From contig NZ_JAGFOA010000006.1 in NCBI RefSeq assembly GCF_017592545.1, positions 186,001 through 250,000 on the forward strand: a stretch of DNA of 64,000 nt, read 5' to 3'. The notes under the pieces are model-generated. The model saw only the letters and a program-made list of their open reading frames with translations. It had not been told where the DNA came from and did not search any database. Positions 38,611 through 47,688 of this stretch are shown in pieces. The stretch is from Microbacterium stercoris (lineage in GTDB: Bacteria > Actinomycetota > Actinomycetes > Actinomycetales > Microbacteriaceae). Both the position numbers and the translations under genes were made by a program. How positions within the stretch are numbered: position 1 is the stretch's first letter; every line of letters begins with the position of its first letter.

Positions 38611-39543
38611 TCAGCCGTGCGAAGCGCTCGCCAGAGCGGTGAGGGCGCGCTCCATGGCGCTGCCGAGGTTCCAGCGCTCGGCGAACTCGCGCGCGCGGTC
38701 GACCGCGGCCTCATCGAGTGCGGGGATCGCGTCGGCGATCTCCCCGAGGGCGAGATCGGTCGCGACGGCGACCACCTTCGGCGCCACGTCGAGGTAATCG
38801 GCCGCCTCGGCGAACTTGGCCCGTACGCCTGCGGACATCCCCTCTCCGGCAACGGCGGCGGCGCGGATGCCCGCCAGGTCGCCGTGGGCGGCGAGGAGGC
38901 TGGCGGCGCTCTTCTCGCCGACGCCCTTGACGCCCGGAAGACCGTCTGAGGCGTCACCGCGCATGGTGGCGAAGTCGGCGTATTGCGCGGCGTGGACGCC
39001 GTACTTCGCCACCACCACCTCGTCGGTGACGATCTCGAGGTTGCTCATGCCGCGTGCCGTGTAGACGACGCGCACATCGCGCTCGTCGTCGACGAGCTGG
39101 AACAGGTCACGGTCGCCCGTGACGATGTCGACCGGCAGCGTCGCGCGGGTGGCGAGCGTGCCGATGACGTCGTCGGCCTCGTGCTCGGGGGCGCCGATGG
39201 TGGCGATGCCGAGGATCGCGAGGGCCTCGCGGATGAGCGGGATCTGCGTCTCCAGGGGATCCGGAACCTCTTCGACATCCGGACCGGCGGCGACCACCTC
39301 GACGACGCGATGCGCCTTGTACGAGGGGATCAGGTCGACGCGCCACTGCGGACGCCAGTCGTCGTCCCAGCACGCCACGAGGTGCGTGGGCTCGTACAGG
39401 GTGACGAGCTTCGCGATGATGTCGAGCAGCCCGCGCACGGCGTTCACCGATGTGCCGTCGGCCGCGCGCACCTTGTCGGGCACCCCGTAGAAGGCCCGGA
39501 AGTAGAGGGACGCGGTATCGAGCAGCATCAGGCGCGAGGTCAC
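38611..39543 (-). CDS. 5'-3' exonuclease (PolA N-domain-like)
   Basis: A stand-alone flap/5' exonuclease with a PIN-like catalytic core and a helix-hairpin-helix. The acidic metal ligands can be seen in MLLDTASLYFRAF, CWDDDWRPQW, EADDVIGTLA and VTGDRDLFQLV, and the DNA-binding H3TH in SDGLPGVKGVGEKSAASLL. It lacks the polymerase part of PolA. Length is 310 residues from a GTG start. Roles in Okazaki-fragment processing or repair are inferred from family. It reads in the same direction as the mutasome operon and lies 36 bases downstream of dnaE2. Confidence 0.92.
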   Translation of the reverse strand: MTSRLMLLDTASLYFRAFYGVPDKVRAADGTSVNAVRGLLDIIAKLVTLYEPTHLVACWDDDWRPQWRVDLIPSYKAHRVVEVVAAGPDVEEVPDPLETQIPLIREALAILGIATIGAPEHEADDVIGTLATRATLPVDIVTGDRDLFQLVDDERDVRVVYTARGMSNLEIVTDEVVVAKYGVHAAQYADFATMRGDASDGLPGVKGVGEKSAASLLAAHGDLAGIRAAAVAGEGMSAGVRAKFAEAADYLDVAPKVVAVATDLALGEIADAIPALDEAAVDRAREFAERWNLGSAMERALTALASASHG

Positions 39544-39579
39544 GGGGATCAGTCTGTCAGGTGGGTCGGACAGCCCGGA

Positions 39580-42500
39580 TCAGCGGAAGTCGCGAGCGTG
39601 GTGGGAGATGCCGACGCGGAGATCCTCGAAGGCGTCGGCGAGGAGGTTGGTGACCCCCTCGGGAGAGCGCTCGAGGATGCCGCGGGCGATGAGTGCAGGA
39701 GAGTCGCGCACGATGCGGCGGTACCGGTTCCAGACGCCGACCGAGCAGATGACGTTGACGAGACCATGCTCGTCCTCGAGGTTGAGGAACGTGACGCCCG
39801 AGGCCGTGGCGGGGCGCTGACGATGCGTGACGAGGCCAGCCACCTCGATACGGCGGCCCGTCTCGTGCGTGCGCATGCCCGCGGAGGTCAGCACGCCGCG
39901 CGCATCGAGGCCACCGCGGAAGTGCGTGAGCGGATGATCCGTGGTCGACAGTCCCGTGGCCCAGAGATCGGAGGCCAGCTGCTCATAGCTCGTCGGATCG
40001 GGGAAGAGCGGCGGCTGCACACCGTCGATCCCCAGGGGAGTGACGGTGTGCGCGAGGAACTCGGGGCGATCCTGAGCGGCGGAGCCCGCGAGCCAGAGCG
40101 CCTCGCGACGTGTCAGCCCGAGGCATTCGAACGCACCCGCGGTGGCGAGGGACTCGAGATGCTTCTGCGTGATGCCGGTGCGCCGCACGAGCTCGTGCAG
40201 ATCTCGGTAGGGGCCACCGCGCTCGCGCTCGGTGACGATGCGCTGCGCGGTGTCGGCGCCGATTCCCGTGACGGCGCCGAGGCCCAGCCGCACGGCGAAG
40301 CCGCCGTCGCGGCGGTGCGCGAGCGTCTCATCCGGAGCGGCGCGATCGAACGGCCCCGGTGCGGGATGCACACGGGCGAGACAGGCGTCGAGTCCTGTCG
40401 GGCCGGATCCGTCGCCGATCGCCTCGAGTCCGTCGGTCGCGCCGGAGAGGTTGAGGTCGGGACGACGCACCTCCACGCCGTGGCGGCGGGCGTCGGCGGT
40501 GAGCGTGGCGGGGGAGTAGAACCCCATGGGCTGCGCGCGCAGCAGACCCGCGAGGAACGCGGCCGGGTAGTGCAGCTTGATCCAGGACGAGGCGTACACG
40601 AGCAGCCCGAACGACAGCGAGTGCGACTCGGCGAAGCCGAAGTTCGCGAACGCCTGTATCCGGGCGTAGATGCCGTCGGCGAGCGGCCCGGTGATGCCGT
40701 TCGAGGCCATGCCGGCGTAGAGCTTCTCTCGCAGCTTCTCGATCTTCTCCTTGCCCCGCTTGGAGCCCATCGCGCGACGCAGGAGATCGGCGTCCTCGCC
40801 CGAGCACTCGCCGACGGCCATCGCCATCTGCATGAGCTGCTCCTGGAACACGGGGATGCCCAGAGTGCGCTTGAGCACCGGTTCGAGCTTGGGGTGGTCG
40901 TAGGTGACCTCTTCGAGACCCATCTTGCGGCGCACGAACGGGTGCACAGCACCGCCCTGGATGGGGCCGGGGCGGATGAGCGCGATCTGGATCACGAGGT
41001 CGTAGAACCGGCGAGGCTGCAGGCGGGGCAGCAGACCCATCTGCGCCCTCGACTCGACCTGGAACACCCCGATCGAGTCGGCGCGGCAGAGCATGTCGTA
41101 TACCGCGGCCTCCTCCTTCGGCAGGGTGGCGAGCGTCCACTCCTCACCCGTGGACTCACGGATCAGGTCGAAGCAGTGCTGCAGAGCGGCGAGCATGCCG
41201 AGCCCCAGCAGGTCGAACTTCACCAGCCCCATCCAGGCCGCGTCGTCCTTGTCCCACTGGATCACCGTGCGGTCCTCCATCCGCGCGTGCTCGATGGGCA
41301 CGACCTCTCCCACGGGCTGCTCGGTGAGCACCATGCCGCCCGAATGGATGCCGAGGTGCCGGGGCGCCTTCAGCAGCTCGGTGGCGAACTCGATCACCTG
41401 ATCCGGGATGTCGTGATCCGGTCCCGTCTCGAGACCCGCGCCCCATCCCTCGACCTGGCGCGACCACGCATCCTGCTGTCCGGGAGAGAACCCGAGGGCG
41501 CGGGCCATGTCGCGCACGGCGTTCTTCGGCCGGTACTGGATGACGTTCGCCACCTGCGCCGCATTCTCCCGCCCGTACTTCGTGTAGACCCACTGGATGA
41601 TCTCCTCGCGACGGTCGGAGTCGAAGTCGACATCGATGTCGGGCTCCTCGTCGCGCATGGTCGAGAGGAAGCGCTCGAACGGCAGGTTGTACGCGATCGC
41701 ATCGACCGCGGTGATGCCGAGCAGATAGCAGACGGCGCTGTTGGCGGCGGATCCGCGCCCCTGGCACAGAATGCCGCGGCGCTTCGCTTCGGCGACGATG
41801 TCGTGGACGATCAGGAAGTAGCCGGGGAAGTCCTTCTGCTCGATGACTCGCAGCTCCTTCTCGATGCGGAGCCGGTCCTCCTCTGCCAGATCGGGGTACA
41901 GGCGAGGAACGGCGTCCCACACCAGCGTGCGCAGCCAGGACATCGGAGTGTGGCCTGCGGGCACCTCCTGCTTCGGGAGCGCGGGCTTCATACGCCGCAG
42001 AGGAAACGCCAGCTCGTCGGCCAGTTCGACCGTGCGCGACACGGCACCCGGGTAGCGGAGAAAGCGTGCGGCCATCTCGGCGCCGGAGCGCAGATGCGCC
42101 GAGGCGTGGGAAGGCAGCCAGCCGTCGAGATCGGCCATGCTGCGGGTCGCCCTCACGGCGGCGACCGCGGCGGCGAGCCGCGCCTTCTCGGGGCTCGCGT
42201 AGTGCGCATTGTTCGTTGCGATCACGGGCAGGCGCCGGGAGGAGGCGAGCTGTGCGAGCGCGTCGTTGCGGCGGGAGTCGAGCGGATCTCCGTGATCGGT
42301 CAGCTCGACGTGCACGTTGTCTTGTCCGAACAGGTCGACGAGCCGGTCGAGCGCCCTCGCGGCTTCGCCGTCGGGTGAGCCGTCCCGCGCGAGCGCCTGA
42401 CGGACGGAGCCCTTGCGGCATCCGGTCAGGATCGCCCACTGTCCGTCGGCCTGCTGAGCGAGCTCGTCGAGGTCGTAGAAGGGGCGGCCCTTCTCGGCCC

Positions 42501-42993
42501 CGCGCAGCTGTCCGTGCGTGAGCGCTCGCGCGAGCCTCCGATAGCCCTCCTCGCCACGCGCGAGGACGAGCAGATGCTCGCCGACCGGATCGGCGACACC
42601 GTTCTGGGGGGAAAGCAGCCCCAGAGTCAGCTCGGCCCCGAACACGGTCTTCACCGCGGTCTCCTCGGCGGCCTCGGCAAAGCGCACCAGACCGTAGAAG
42701 CCGTCGTGATCGGTGACGGCCAGCGCGTGCAGGCCGAGGCGTTCGCCCTCCTCGACCAGCTCCTCGGGAGACGAGGCGCCGTCGAGGAAAGAGAACGACG
42801 AGTGCGCGTGCAGCTCGGCATAGGGGACGGCGTCCTCGGGACGCTCGAGCGACGGCGCCTGGTAGGCCTCGCGCTTACGGCTCCATGCGGGGCTGTCTCC
42901 GCCATCCGCGCCTGCGGGGCGACTGTCGGGGCGACGGCCGCTGAGGGCGCGCTCGAGCTCGGACCAGGAGACCGGCGGGTTCTGCCATCCCAT
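39580..42993 (-). CDS. dnaE2: Error-prone DNA polymerase DnaE2
   Basis: The damage-induced C-family polymerase that does translesion synthesis with ImuA' and ImuB. A PHP domain is at the N-terminus (YAELHAHSSFSFLDGASSP, VTDHDGFYG), then the palm with PDIDVDFDSDRREEIIQWVY. The DnaE2-specific C-terminus (HLESLATAGAFECLGL, and an OB-fold ending GISHHARDFR) lacks the beta-clamp motif region of DnaE1. The start is ATG at 42993, overlapping the imuB stop (TGATG). The product is 1137 residues, of normal length. It is expected to be under LexA control through the box upstream of imuA'. Confidence 0.96.
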   Translation of the reverse strand: MGWQNPPVSWSELERALSGRRPDSRPAGADGGDSPAWSRKREAYQAPSLERPEDAVPYAELHAHSSFSFLDGASSPEELVEEGERLGLHALAVTDHDGFYGLVRFAEAAEETAVKTVFGAELTLGLLSPQNGVADPVGEHLLVLARGEEGYRRLARALTHGQLRGAEKGRPFYDLDELAQQADGQWAILTGCRKGSVRQALARDGSPDGEAARALDRLVDLFGQDNVHVELTDHGDPLDSRRNDALAQLASSRRLPVIATNNAHYASPEKARLAAAVAAVRATRSMADLDGWLPSHASAHLRSGAEMAARFLRYPGAVSRTVELADELAFPLRRMKPALPKQEVPAGHTPMSWLRTLVWDAVPRLYPDLAEEDRLRIEKELRVIEQKDFPGYFLIVHDIVAEAKRRGILCQGRGSAANSAVCYLLGITAVDAIAYNLPFERFLSTMRDEEPDIDVDFDSDRREEIIQWVYTKYGRENAAQVANVIQYRPKNAVRDMARALGFSPGQQDAWSRQVEGWGAGLETGPDHDIPDQVIEFATELLKAPRHLGIHSGGMVLTEQPVGEVVPIEHARMEDRTVIQWDKDDAAWMGLVKFDLLGLGMLAALQHCFDLIRESTGEEWTLATLPKEEAAVYDMLCRADSIGVFQVESRAQMGLLPRLQPRRFYDLVIQIALIRPGPIQGGAVHPFVRRKMGLEEVTYDHPKLEPVLKRTLGIPVFQEQLMQMAMAVGECSGEDADLLRRAMGSKRGKEKIEKLREKLYAGMASNGITGPLADGIYARIQAFANFGFAESHSLSFGLLVYASSWIKLHYPAAFLAGLLRAQPMGFYSPATLTADARRHGVEVRRPDLNLSGATDGLEAIGDGSGPTGLDACLARVHPAPGPFDRAAPDETLAHRRDGGFAVRLGLGAVTGIGADTAQRIVTERERGGPYRDLHELVRRTGITQKHLESLATAGAFECLGLTRREALWLAGSAAQDRPEFLAHTVTPLGIDGVQPPLFPDPTSYEQLASDLWATGLSTTDHPLTHFRGGLDARGVLTSAGMRTHETGRRIEVAGLVTHRQRPATASGVTFLNLEDEHGLVNVICSVGVWNRYRRIVRDSPALIARGILERSPEGVTNLLADAFEDLRVGISHHARDFR

Positions 42994-44573
42994 CAGCTGT
43001 ATCTCCCTTCGATCCACCAGCGTTCGTCCTCGAGCACGAGCAACCAGGCCGTCTGATCCGCATCGACCAGCTGGAAGCGATGCGCGCGACGCGCGCGATC
43101 CGGATCCCACTGCCTCTCGACCACGGGCCAGGGTCCGGCCCAGGCCAGCACCCGGCGTCTGTCGAGCGCCGCGGGAGGGGCGGACACACCGCCGCGCGCG
43201 TCGACCGCGACCGCGGATCCGTCGGCTGCCGTCACCGCAGCGGGACGGCGGGGGCGGTACACCTCGCTGGGGAGGGGCTGGGGCAGGCTCCCCGGCCACG
43301 GCAGGTCACGCCGTTGGGCCGGGTGCTCGGCATCGCCCCATGGCACGCGTCGCTCGCGCTCGCTGAGCCAGCGGCCCCCCGCCAGCAGCGGGGTCACGAC
43401 TCCGCGGTGGCCGAGCATCGCCTGCACGCGCGACATCGCGTGGTGCAGCCGCTCGTCGGGGCCCTGCCCGAGCAGCGCGGGCTGATGGTGCGAGGTGTCG
43501 TCGACCGCCTCGGGTTCGATGCGCACGAACGTGACGCCGCCGTTCTCGCCGCCGAACGGCATGTCCCCATCGAGGGTGGCCTGCAGCTGCCAGCGCACGC
43601 GGTCGACAAGGGAGGAGGCATCGAAGCAGGTCGGATGCAGCCAGGTGCGCTCGCTGCGCCCCCCGCGGTCGTCGAGCAGCACGATGCGCACCTCCGTGCA
43701 CACGAGCGAGGCCTCATCGAGACCCGTGATGACGTCGTCCGCCGTGGTGCGCACCGCGAAGGCGATCTGATCGGCAAGCTCGAGAGGCTGATCGAACTCG
43801 ATCTCTCGCGCCAGTTCGGGTGGTGGCACCCTCGGCACCACCGGACGCGAGTCGGATCCGCCGGCGAGCGCATGCAGACGGGCGCCGTTCTCACCCAGCC
43901 GATCACGCACGGCGGCGAGGTCGAGGGCGGCGAACCCGCCGAGCGTCTGCACGCCCAGCCGTGCGAGCAGGGCGATCAGATCGTCGTCTGCCAGCGCCGC
44001 GATCGTGAGGGGAGACAGGAAGGCCGCTGAGGCACCGCGAGGCACGATGCGCACCGACGCCGGACTCATCAGCCGCGCGGCTTGCTCGGCGGTGAACAGC
44101 CCGTCCGCGACACCGGCGCGCGCGTCCGGAAGACCGGCCGCGGCCAGCTCATCGAGCAAGGCGCTCGCCGCGGACTCCTCGCCGCCGAAATAGCGCGCGG
44201 GGCCGCGAGCACGCACGGCGAACAGACCGGGACGCAGCGGTTGCACGCCCGGGGTGAGCTGCTCGATGCGGGACAGAACGGGGCTGAAGGCGCGTTCGTC
44301 GCGGGCGGGATCGACGGGCACGAGACGCAGGCGGGGACAGGCTCCCTGGGCATCGCGGCGTCGCTGACCGCGGCGCACACCCTCGCGCCGGGCGGAGGCG
44401 GAGCAGGCCACGACACGATTCGCGTGCATGATGGCGATCGGCCGTTCGTCGGGGTCGACCTCGGGAGCGCCGGTGCCGTCGAGGGAGCGGGTCGCCGCCC
44501 GCGCCTCGCTGCGGTGCAGTGCCGTGACCGGCCAGTCGGGCAGCCACACGACGATCACGCGAGTCGGGTTCAT
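42993..44573 (-). CDS. imuB: ImuB, Y-family polymerase-like mutasome hub
   Basis: ImuB is an inactive Y-family polymerase relative that tethers DnaE2 to the sliding clamp. The N-terminus reads RVIVVWLPDWPVTALHRSEA, where an active enzyme has an acidic metal-binding motif, so catalysis is not expected. The little-finger-like middle part and the C-terminal RFQLVDADQTAWLLVLED region are recognisable. The ATG at 44573 overlaps the imuA' stop (ATGA) and is preceded by GGCGG-type sequence inside imuA'. The product is 526 residues. Confidence 0.93.
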   Translation of the reverse strand: MNPTRVIVVWLPDWPVTALHRSEARAATRSLDGTGAPEVDPDERPIAIMHANRVVACSASARREGVRRGQRRRDAQGACPRLRLVPVDPARDERAFSPVLSRIEQLTPGVQPLRPGLFAVRARGPARYFGGEESAASALLDELAAAGLPDARAGVADGLFTAEQAARLMSPASVRIVPRGASAAFLSPLTIAALADDDLIALLARLGVQTLGGFAALDLAAVRDRLGENGARLHALAGGSDSRPVVPRVPPPELAREIEFDQPLELADQIAFAVRTTADDVITGLDEASLVCTEVRIVLLDDRGGRSERTWLHPTCFDASSLVDRVRWQLQATLDGDMPFGGENGGVTFVRIEPEAVDDTSHHQPALLGQGPDERLHHAMSRVQAMLGHRGVVTPLLAGGRWLSERERRVPWGDAEHPAQRRDLPWPGSLPQPLPSEVYRPRRPAAVTAADGSAVAVDARGGVSAPPAALDRRRVLAWAGPWPVVERQWDPDRARRAHRFQLVDADQTAWLLVLEDERWWIEGRYS

Positions 44574-45295
44574 CCCGCCACCGCCTGAAGGCGGGCCACG
44601 GGACGCCAGGTCGGGCGGGCGAGGCCTGTGGCAGCGGCCGGCGCTCCGAGAGGCCCGGGCAGCTGCACGCGCACGGTGCGTGCGACGGGGAAGCGGCGTC
44701 CCGTCGCCGAGATCGTGACCTCGCGGGCAGCGAGCAGGCCGTGTCCCTGGCCGAGGCCGGACCACGCCGGATCGCTCAGCGTCAGCACGGCCTCCGCCTG
44801 CGGCCATGTTCCCTGCACGAGAAGCACCCCGCCGCGGTCGCGCAGCTTGGCGCTCACCCGGGCGGTGTCCGAGTCGCGGGCTGCGCGGGGAGGGCGCACG
44901 GCCACGACGGGGAAGACTTCGGCCACGGCCGAAGCGACGGCGAGCCAGCGTTCGCCGGGGTCGGGCACGAGCGCGAATCGCTCGAGGTCGACGCCGTACG
45001 CCTCGGCCGCTTCGGCCGCGAGCTCGGGCATGCCGATCGCGGCGCACCAGGAACCTGCGCGAGAGGGGGCGGACATCAGCGCCAGCAGCAGGCTGGTCGA
45101 GGTGTCGAGGCTGTAGACGGCGCCGGGGCGCAGCCCTCCTTCGGGAAACAGGGGAGCGAGGGTCTCATGCACCGGCACCGCATCGACCTGCGCGCGGCGT
45201 TGCTGCATGCGTGTGATCTGCGCCCTCAGGCGCTGCACATCGGCCTGCTGCGATCTCGCGGCCTCCGCCCGGGAGGCGGTCTCTGGAAGTGCCAT
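44570..45295 (-). CDS. imuA': ImuA', RecA-like mutasome accessory protein
   Basis: First gene of the SOS mutasome operon; the protein binds ImuB and helps recruit it. The 241-residue product is a RecA/SulA-like fold, with an N-terminal coiled coil (residues about 12-40). The stretch where a P-loop would lie reads GLRPGAVYSLDTSTSLL and lacks the lysine, so ATP hydrolysis is doubtful. Two in-frame ATGs lie six bases apart; the second, at 45295, is chosen because GAAGG lies six bases before it but abuts the first. A LexA box sits 17 bases upstream. Confidence 0.87.
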   Translation of the reverse strand: MALPETASRAEAARSQQADVQRLRAQITRMQQRRAQVDAVPVHETLAPLFPEGGLRPGAVYSLDTSTSLLLALMSAPSRAGSWCAAIGMPELAAEAAEAYGVDLERFALVPDPGERWLAVASAVAEVFPVVAVRPPRAARDSDTARVSAKLRDRGGVLLVQGTWPQAEAVLTLSDPAWSGLGQGHGLLAAREVTISATGRRFPVARTVRVQLPGPLGAPAAATGLARPTWRPVARLQAVAG

Positions 45296-45311
45296 CCCCA
45301 TCCTTCAAGAG

Positions 45312-45327
45312 TAGAACTGATGTTCGA
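45312..45327 (-). promoter_or_regulatory. LexA-binding SOS box upstream of imuA'
   Basis: The sequence TAGAACTGATGTTCGA matches the actinobacterial/Gram-positive LexA consensus CGAAC-N4-GTTCG at all but one core position (A for C in the left arm). It is 17 bases upstream of the imuA' start, a normal place for repression, and it fits known SOS control of imuA'-imuB-dnaE2. Confidence 0.82.
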
Positions 45328-45434
45328 AGAAGTCGACCTCAGAGGGAACGCTAGTTCGTACATCCGACATTCGCCGGGGAGGTGCTCACTGGGTGGGTGG
45401 GAAGCATGCCAGCGAGATCGGACGCCCGAATACA

Positions 45435-45447
45435 CCCACTGAGTGGG
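45435..45447. promoter_or_regulatory. Palindrome upstream of XRE regulator gene
   Basis: A perfect inverted repeat CCCACT-G-AGTGGG lies 38 bases before the XRE gene start. A related half-site (CACTGGGTGGG) is about 45 bases further upstream. It could be an autoregulatory operator. No further copies were noticed in the window by eye. Confidence 0.35.
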
Positions 45448-45485
45448 CAGAGGTGCCCCTGCAGGAGAAGGGAAATATCGCCACG

Positions 45486-45848
45486 ATGTCATCTATGACA
45501 GAGCCAAGTTCCTCCGCGCGGCTGGTCGATCCGCAGTCCTCTGCAGCGGCCAAGGTCGGTGAGCGCATCGCCAAGCTGCGCCGCCGTGCACGCCTGAGCC
45601 GCCCCACGCTCGCCGACTGCGCCGACCTCGACGTGCGCCATCTTCAGCGCATCGAACGCGGCCACGGCAACCCCACGTTGCTGAGCCTCATGCAGATCGC
45701 CGTCGCGCTCGAGGTGCCGCTCTGGCAGCTCGTCGAGGATGTCGTGCCCGAGGACATGCCAGATACGCGCCGTCCCTACGGCCACAGCACACGGGACATG
45801 CAGACTCGTCGTCGCTACTACGCGGGCAACGGCGCCCTCGAGTACTGA
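45486..45848 (+). CDS. XRE family helix-turn-helix regulator
   Basis: A 120-residue regulator with a Cro/CI-type helix-turn-helix (VGERIAKLRRRARLSRPTL, HLQRIERGHGNPTLLSLMQI) at residues about 23-80 and a C-terminal tail ending YYAGNGALEY. It lacks a signal-sensing domain. Upstream in-frame codons extend the frame, but the ATG at 45486 (MSSMTEPSSSAR) is the most sensible start, with AGAAGGGA 12 bases before it. It is divergent from imuA'; the target genes are unknown. Confidence 0.85.
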   Translation: MSSMTEPSSSARLVDPQSSAAAKVGERIAKLRRRARLSRPTLADCADLDVRHLQRIERGHGNPTLLSLMQIAVALEVPLWQLVEDVVPEDMPDTRRPYGHSTRDMQTRRRYYAGNGALEY

Positions 45849-45861
45849 CCCCTCGACGGCG

Positions 45862-46761
45862 TCACTCCTCCTCGAGCGGCCCGTCTGCGGAGGACTCCAC
45901 CGACTTCGCCGCCGTGGACGAACGGCGCGGGACGAGCCGCACCACCGAGGAGCCCACCGCCCGCACTCGTCGGAACATCAGCCGTTCGAAGCGCTCCGCC
46001 CCGGGCTGCGGCTCGAGCTCTGCAGGGAGCACCGCGGGCGGCGCGCCGAATGCCCTGCGGGATGCGACCACCACACGCCGTCCCAGGATGTGGTTTCCGG
46101 TGCCTCCGATGACGGCGCCCACGCCGAACGGCATGGCCTTGCCGATGAGCGTCGCTCCGCCCTTCTTCGCGAAGTAGGAGATGAACGACGCCTTCAGGCG
46201 GTCGAGCAGAGGCGCCAGGCTGGCCCGCGGGAGCGTCTTCGTCACGAGCTCGCCCCAATACGCCGAGCGACTTCCGGATCCGGTCGCCTGGCGAGCGAGC
46301 TGACGCACGAGGTTGACGCCTTCGTCCCCCAGCATCAGCGTCATCACGAGGGCGCGCGCACGATCCGGTGATTCGATCGCGATGCCGTGCACTTCGGCGA
46401 GCGACTGCGCGAACAGGGCTGTCGTCTCGAGGAACCCGACCGTCTCGGCGCCTGAGAGGCCGAGCGTCACCGCCGTGCCGACACCCGGCACCACGGCGGT
46501 CGCGCCGACGGCGGCGCCGCCCGTCGTGACCGCGGTGAGATAGCGCTGCTCGAGGATCTTCACGATCTGGGCAGGCGTCGCATCCGGATGCCTCAGCCGC
46601 ACCGAGCGGATGTGCGCCACCACCACCGGGCGCTGCACGCGGATGACCTGATCGAGCACGCGCACAAGCCACGGGTGCTCTTCATGGCCTGCGGGCGGCA
46701 GGCCGCCCTGCCAGGCGGCATCATCCGGCAGCGAGTGGATCTTGTGGATCTTCTCGGACAC
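45862..46761 (-). CDS. EcsC-like membrane-associated protein
   Basis: A 299-residue protein of uncertain function. Its middle has a hydrophobic glycine/alanine-rich hairpin (GAAVGATAVVPGVGTAVTLG) and a second hydrophobic patch (FFAKKGGATLIGKAMPFGVG region). The pattern resembles EcsC-family proteins, some of which are linked to secretion and ABC transporters. A charged C-terminal tail (RRSSTAAKSVESSADGPLEEE region) follows. The gene is convergent with the XRE gene and lies 44 bases from the next gene on the same strand. EcsC membership is tentative. Confidence 0.55.
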   Translation of the reverse strand: MSEKIHKIHSLPDDAAWQGGLPPAGHEEHPWLVRVLDQVIRVQRPVVVAHIRSVRLRHPDATPAQIVKILEQRYLTAVTTGGAAVGATAVVPGVGTAVTLGLSGAETVGFLETTALFAQSLAEVHGIAIESPDRARALVMTLMLGDEGVNLVRQLARQATGSGSRSAYWGELVTKTLPRASLAPLLDRLKASFISYFAKKGGATLIGKAMPFGVGAVIGGTGNHILGRRVVVASRRAFGAPPAVLPAELEPQPGAERFERLMFRRVRAVGSSVVRLVPRRSSTAAKSVESSADGPLEEE

Positions 46762-46805
46762 GTGGCCGATCCTCGCAGATCAGGCGGAGCGCTGGTCTGA
46801 AAGCG

Positions 46806-47498
46806 TCAGACGTACTCGTTGGCGACGACGAGGTCCTCCGCCGTGTCGATCTCGACCGCGTACAGGTCGGAGATGTCCATCGGCTGGAGCTTCACGCCGT
46901 CGTGCTGGATCGCCAGCTCGAGGCCGCGCTCGAAGTAGTCCTGGTCGCCGACGCGCGCGAGGTGACGCATGAAGGCCGGCTTGTCTGCGCGCGAGATGTA
47001 GTTGATGCCCACGGCCTCGCCGATGCCGCCGACCACGGTCTTCGACAGCTCGGCGATGTGGCCCGTGTCGTCGATCGTGTACTTGACCTCCTCGTCCGAC
47101 ACCTTCGAGGTGTTGACGGTGACGAAGGAGCGGTCCTGCTCGAGGAGCGACATGGCCCGGCCGAGCACGCGCGGGTCGAAGACGACATCGCCGTTCATCC
47201 AGAGCACACCCTTCTTGCCCGTCGCCTGAAGGGCGCGCAGAAGGCTCTTGGACGTGTTGGTCTGGTCGTAGCGCTCGTTGTGCACGTACGTGGCGTCGGG
47301 GAATGCGTCGATGATCGTCTCGGCTCGGTAGCCCACGACCTTCGTGACGTGCGCCTCCGGTCCGAACGCCGCGGCGATGTTGTCGCGCTGCTGCTGCATG
47401 ATCGAGCGGCCGTCGCTCAGTTCGGTCAGCGGCTTGGGAAGCGCGCGACCGAGTCGCGAGCCCATACCGGCGGCGAGAATGACAATGCGGAAGTTCAT
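46806..47498 (-). CDS. NTP transferase, phosphocholine cytidylyltransferase/LicC-like
   Basis: A 230-residue nucleotidyltransferase of the GT-A fold. The nucleotide-binding signature is ILAAGMGSRLG (residues about 7-17) with KPLTEL following; LWMNGDVVFDP carries the metal-binding aspartate, and FERGLELAI is near the C-terminus. Members activate sugar phosphates or small alcohol phosphates as NDP derivatives for cell-surface polymers. The substrate is not visible. A 190-base upstream region separates it from the divergent ABC transporter. Confidence 0.85.
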   Translation of the reverse strand: MNFRIVILAAGMGSRLGRALPKPLTELSDGRSIMQQQRDNIAAAFGPEAHVTKVVGYRAETIIDAFPDATYVHNERYDQTNTSKSLLRALQATGKKGVLWMNGDVVFDPRVLGRAMSLLEQDRSFVTVNTSKVSDEEVKYTIDDTGHIAELSKTVVGGIGEAVGINYISRADKPAFMRHLARVGDQDYFERGLELAIQHDGVKLQPMDISDLYAVEIDTAEDLVVANEYV

Positions 47499-47688
47499 AG
47501 CGGAAGCCCCCTGAAGTGCTGTGTTCGCAGTCGGTTCACCGACCGGTCACCTCGTTGTGCGTTCCCAGACTACAGATCCTTGCCTGTGAACAGGCAGAGA
47601 TGGCCTCTGATCGGCCGTTCTCCTGCGTGGAAGGGCCCGGCGGGCGGGCATGTGCGCGGCTGTCGGTGACGGTTGCTACGGTGAACGC

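Noticed and set aside
38983-42378. A 1131-codon open frame on the plus strand
   Set aside because: It is antisense to the 5'-3' exonuclease and dnaE2 genes, both with intact motifs. The predicted protein has no recognisable domain.
44570-45301. ATG at 45301 as the imuA' start
   Set aside because: GAAGG abuts that ATG, leaving no room for a ribosome-binding site, while it stands six bases from the second ATG at 45295.
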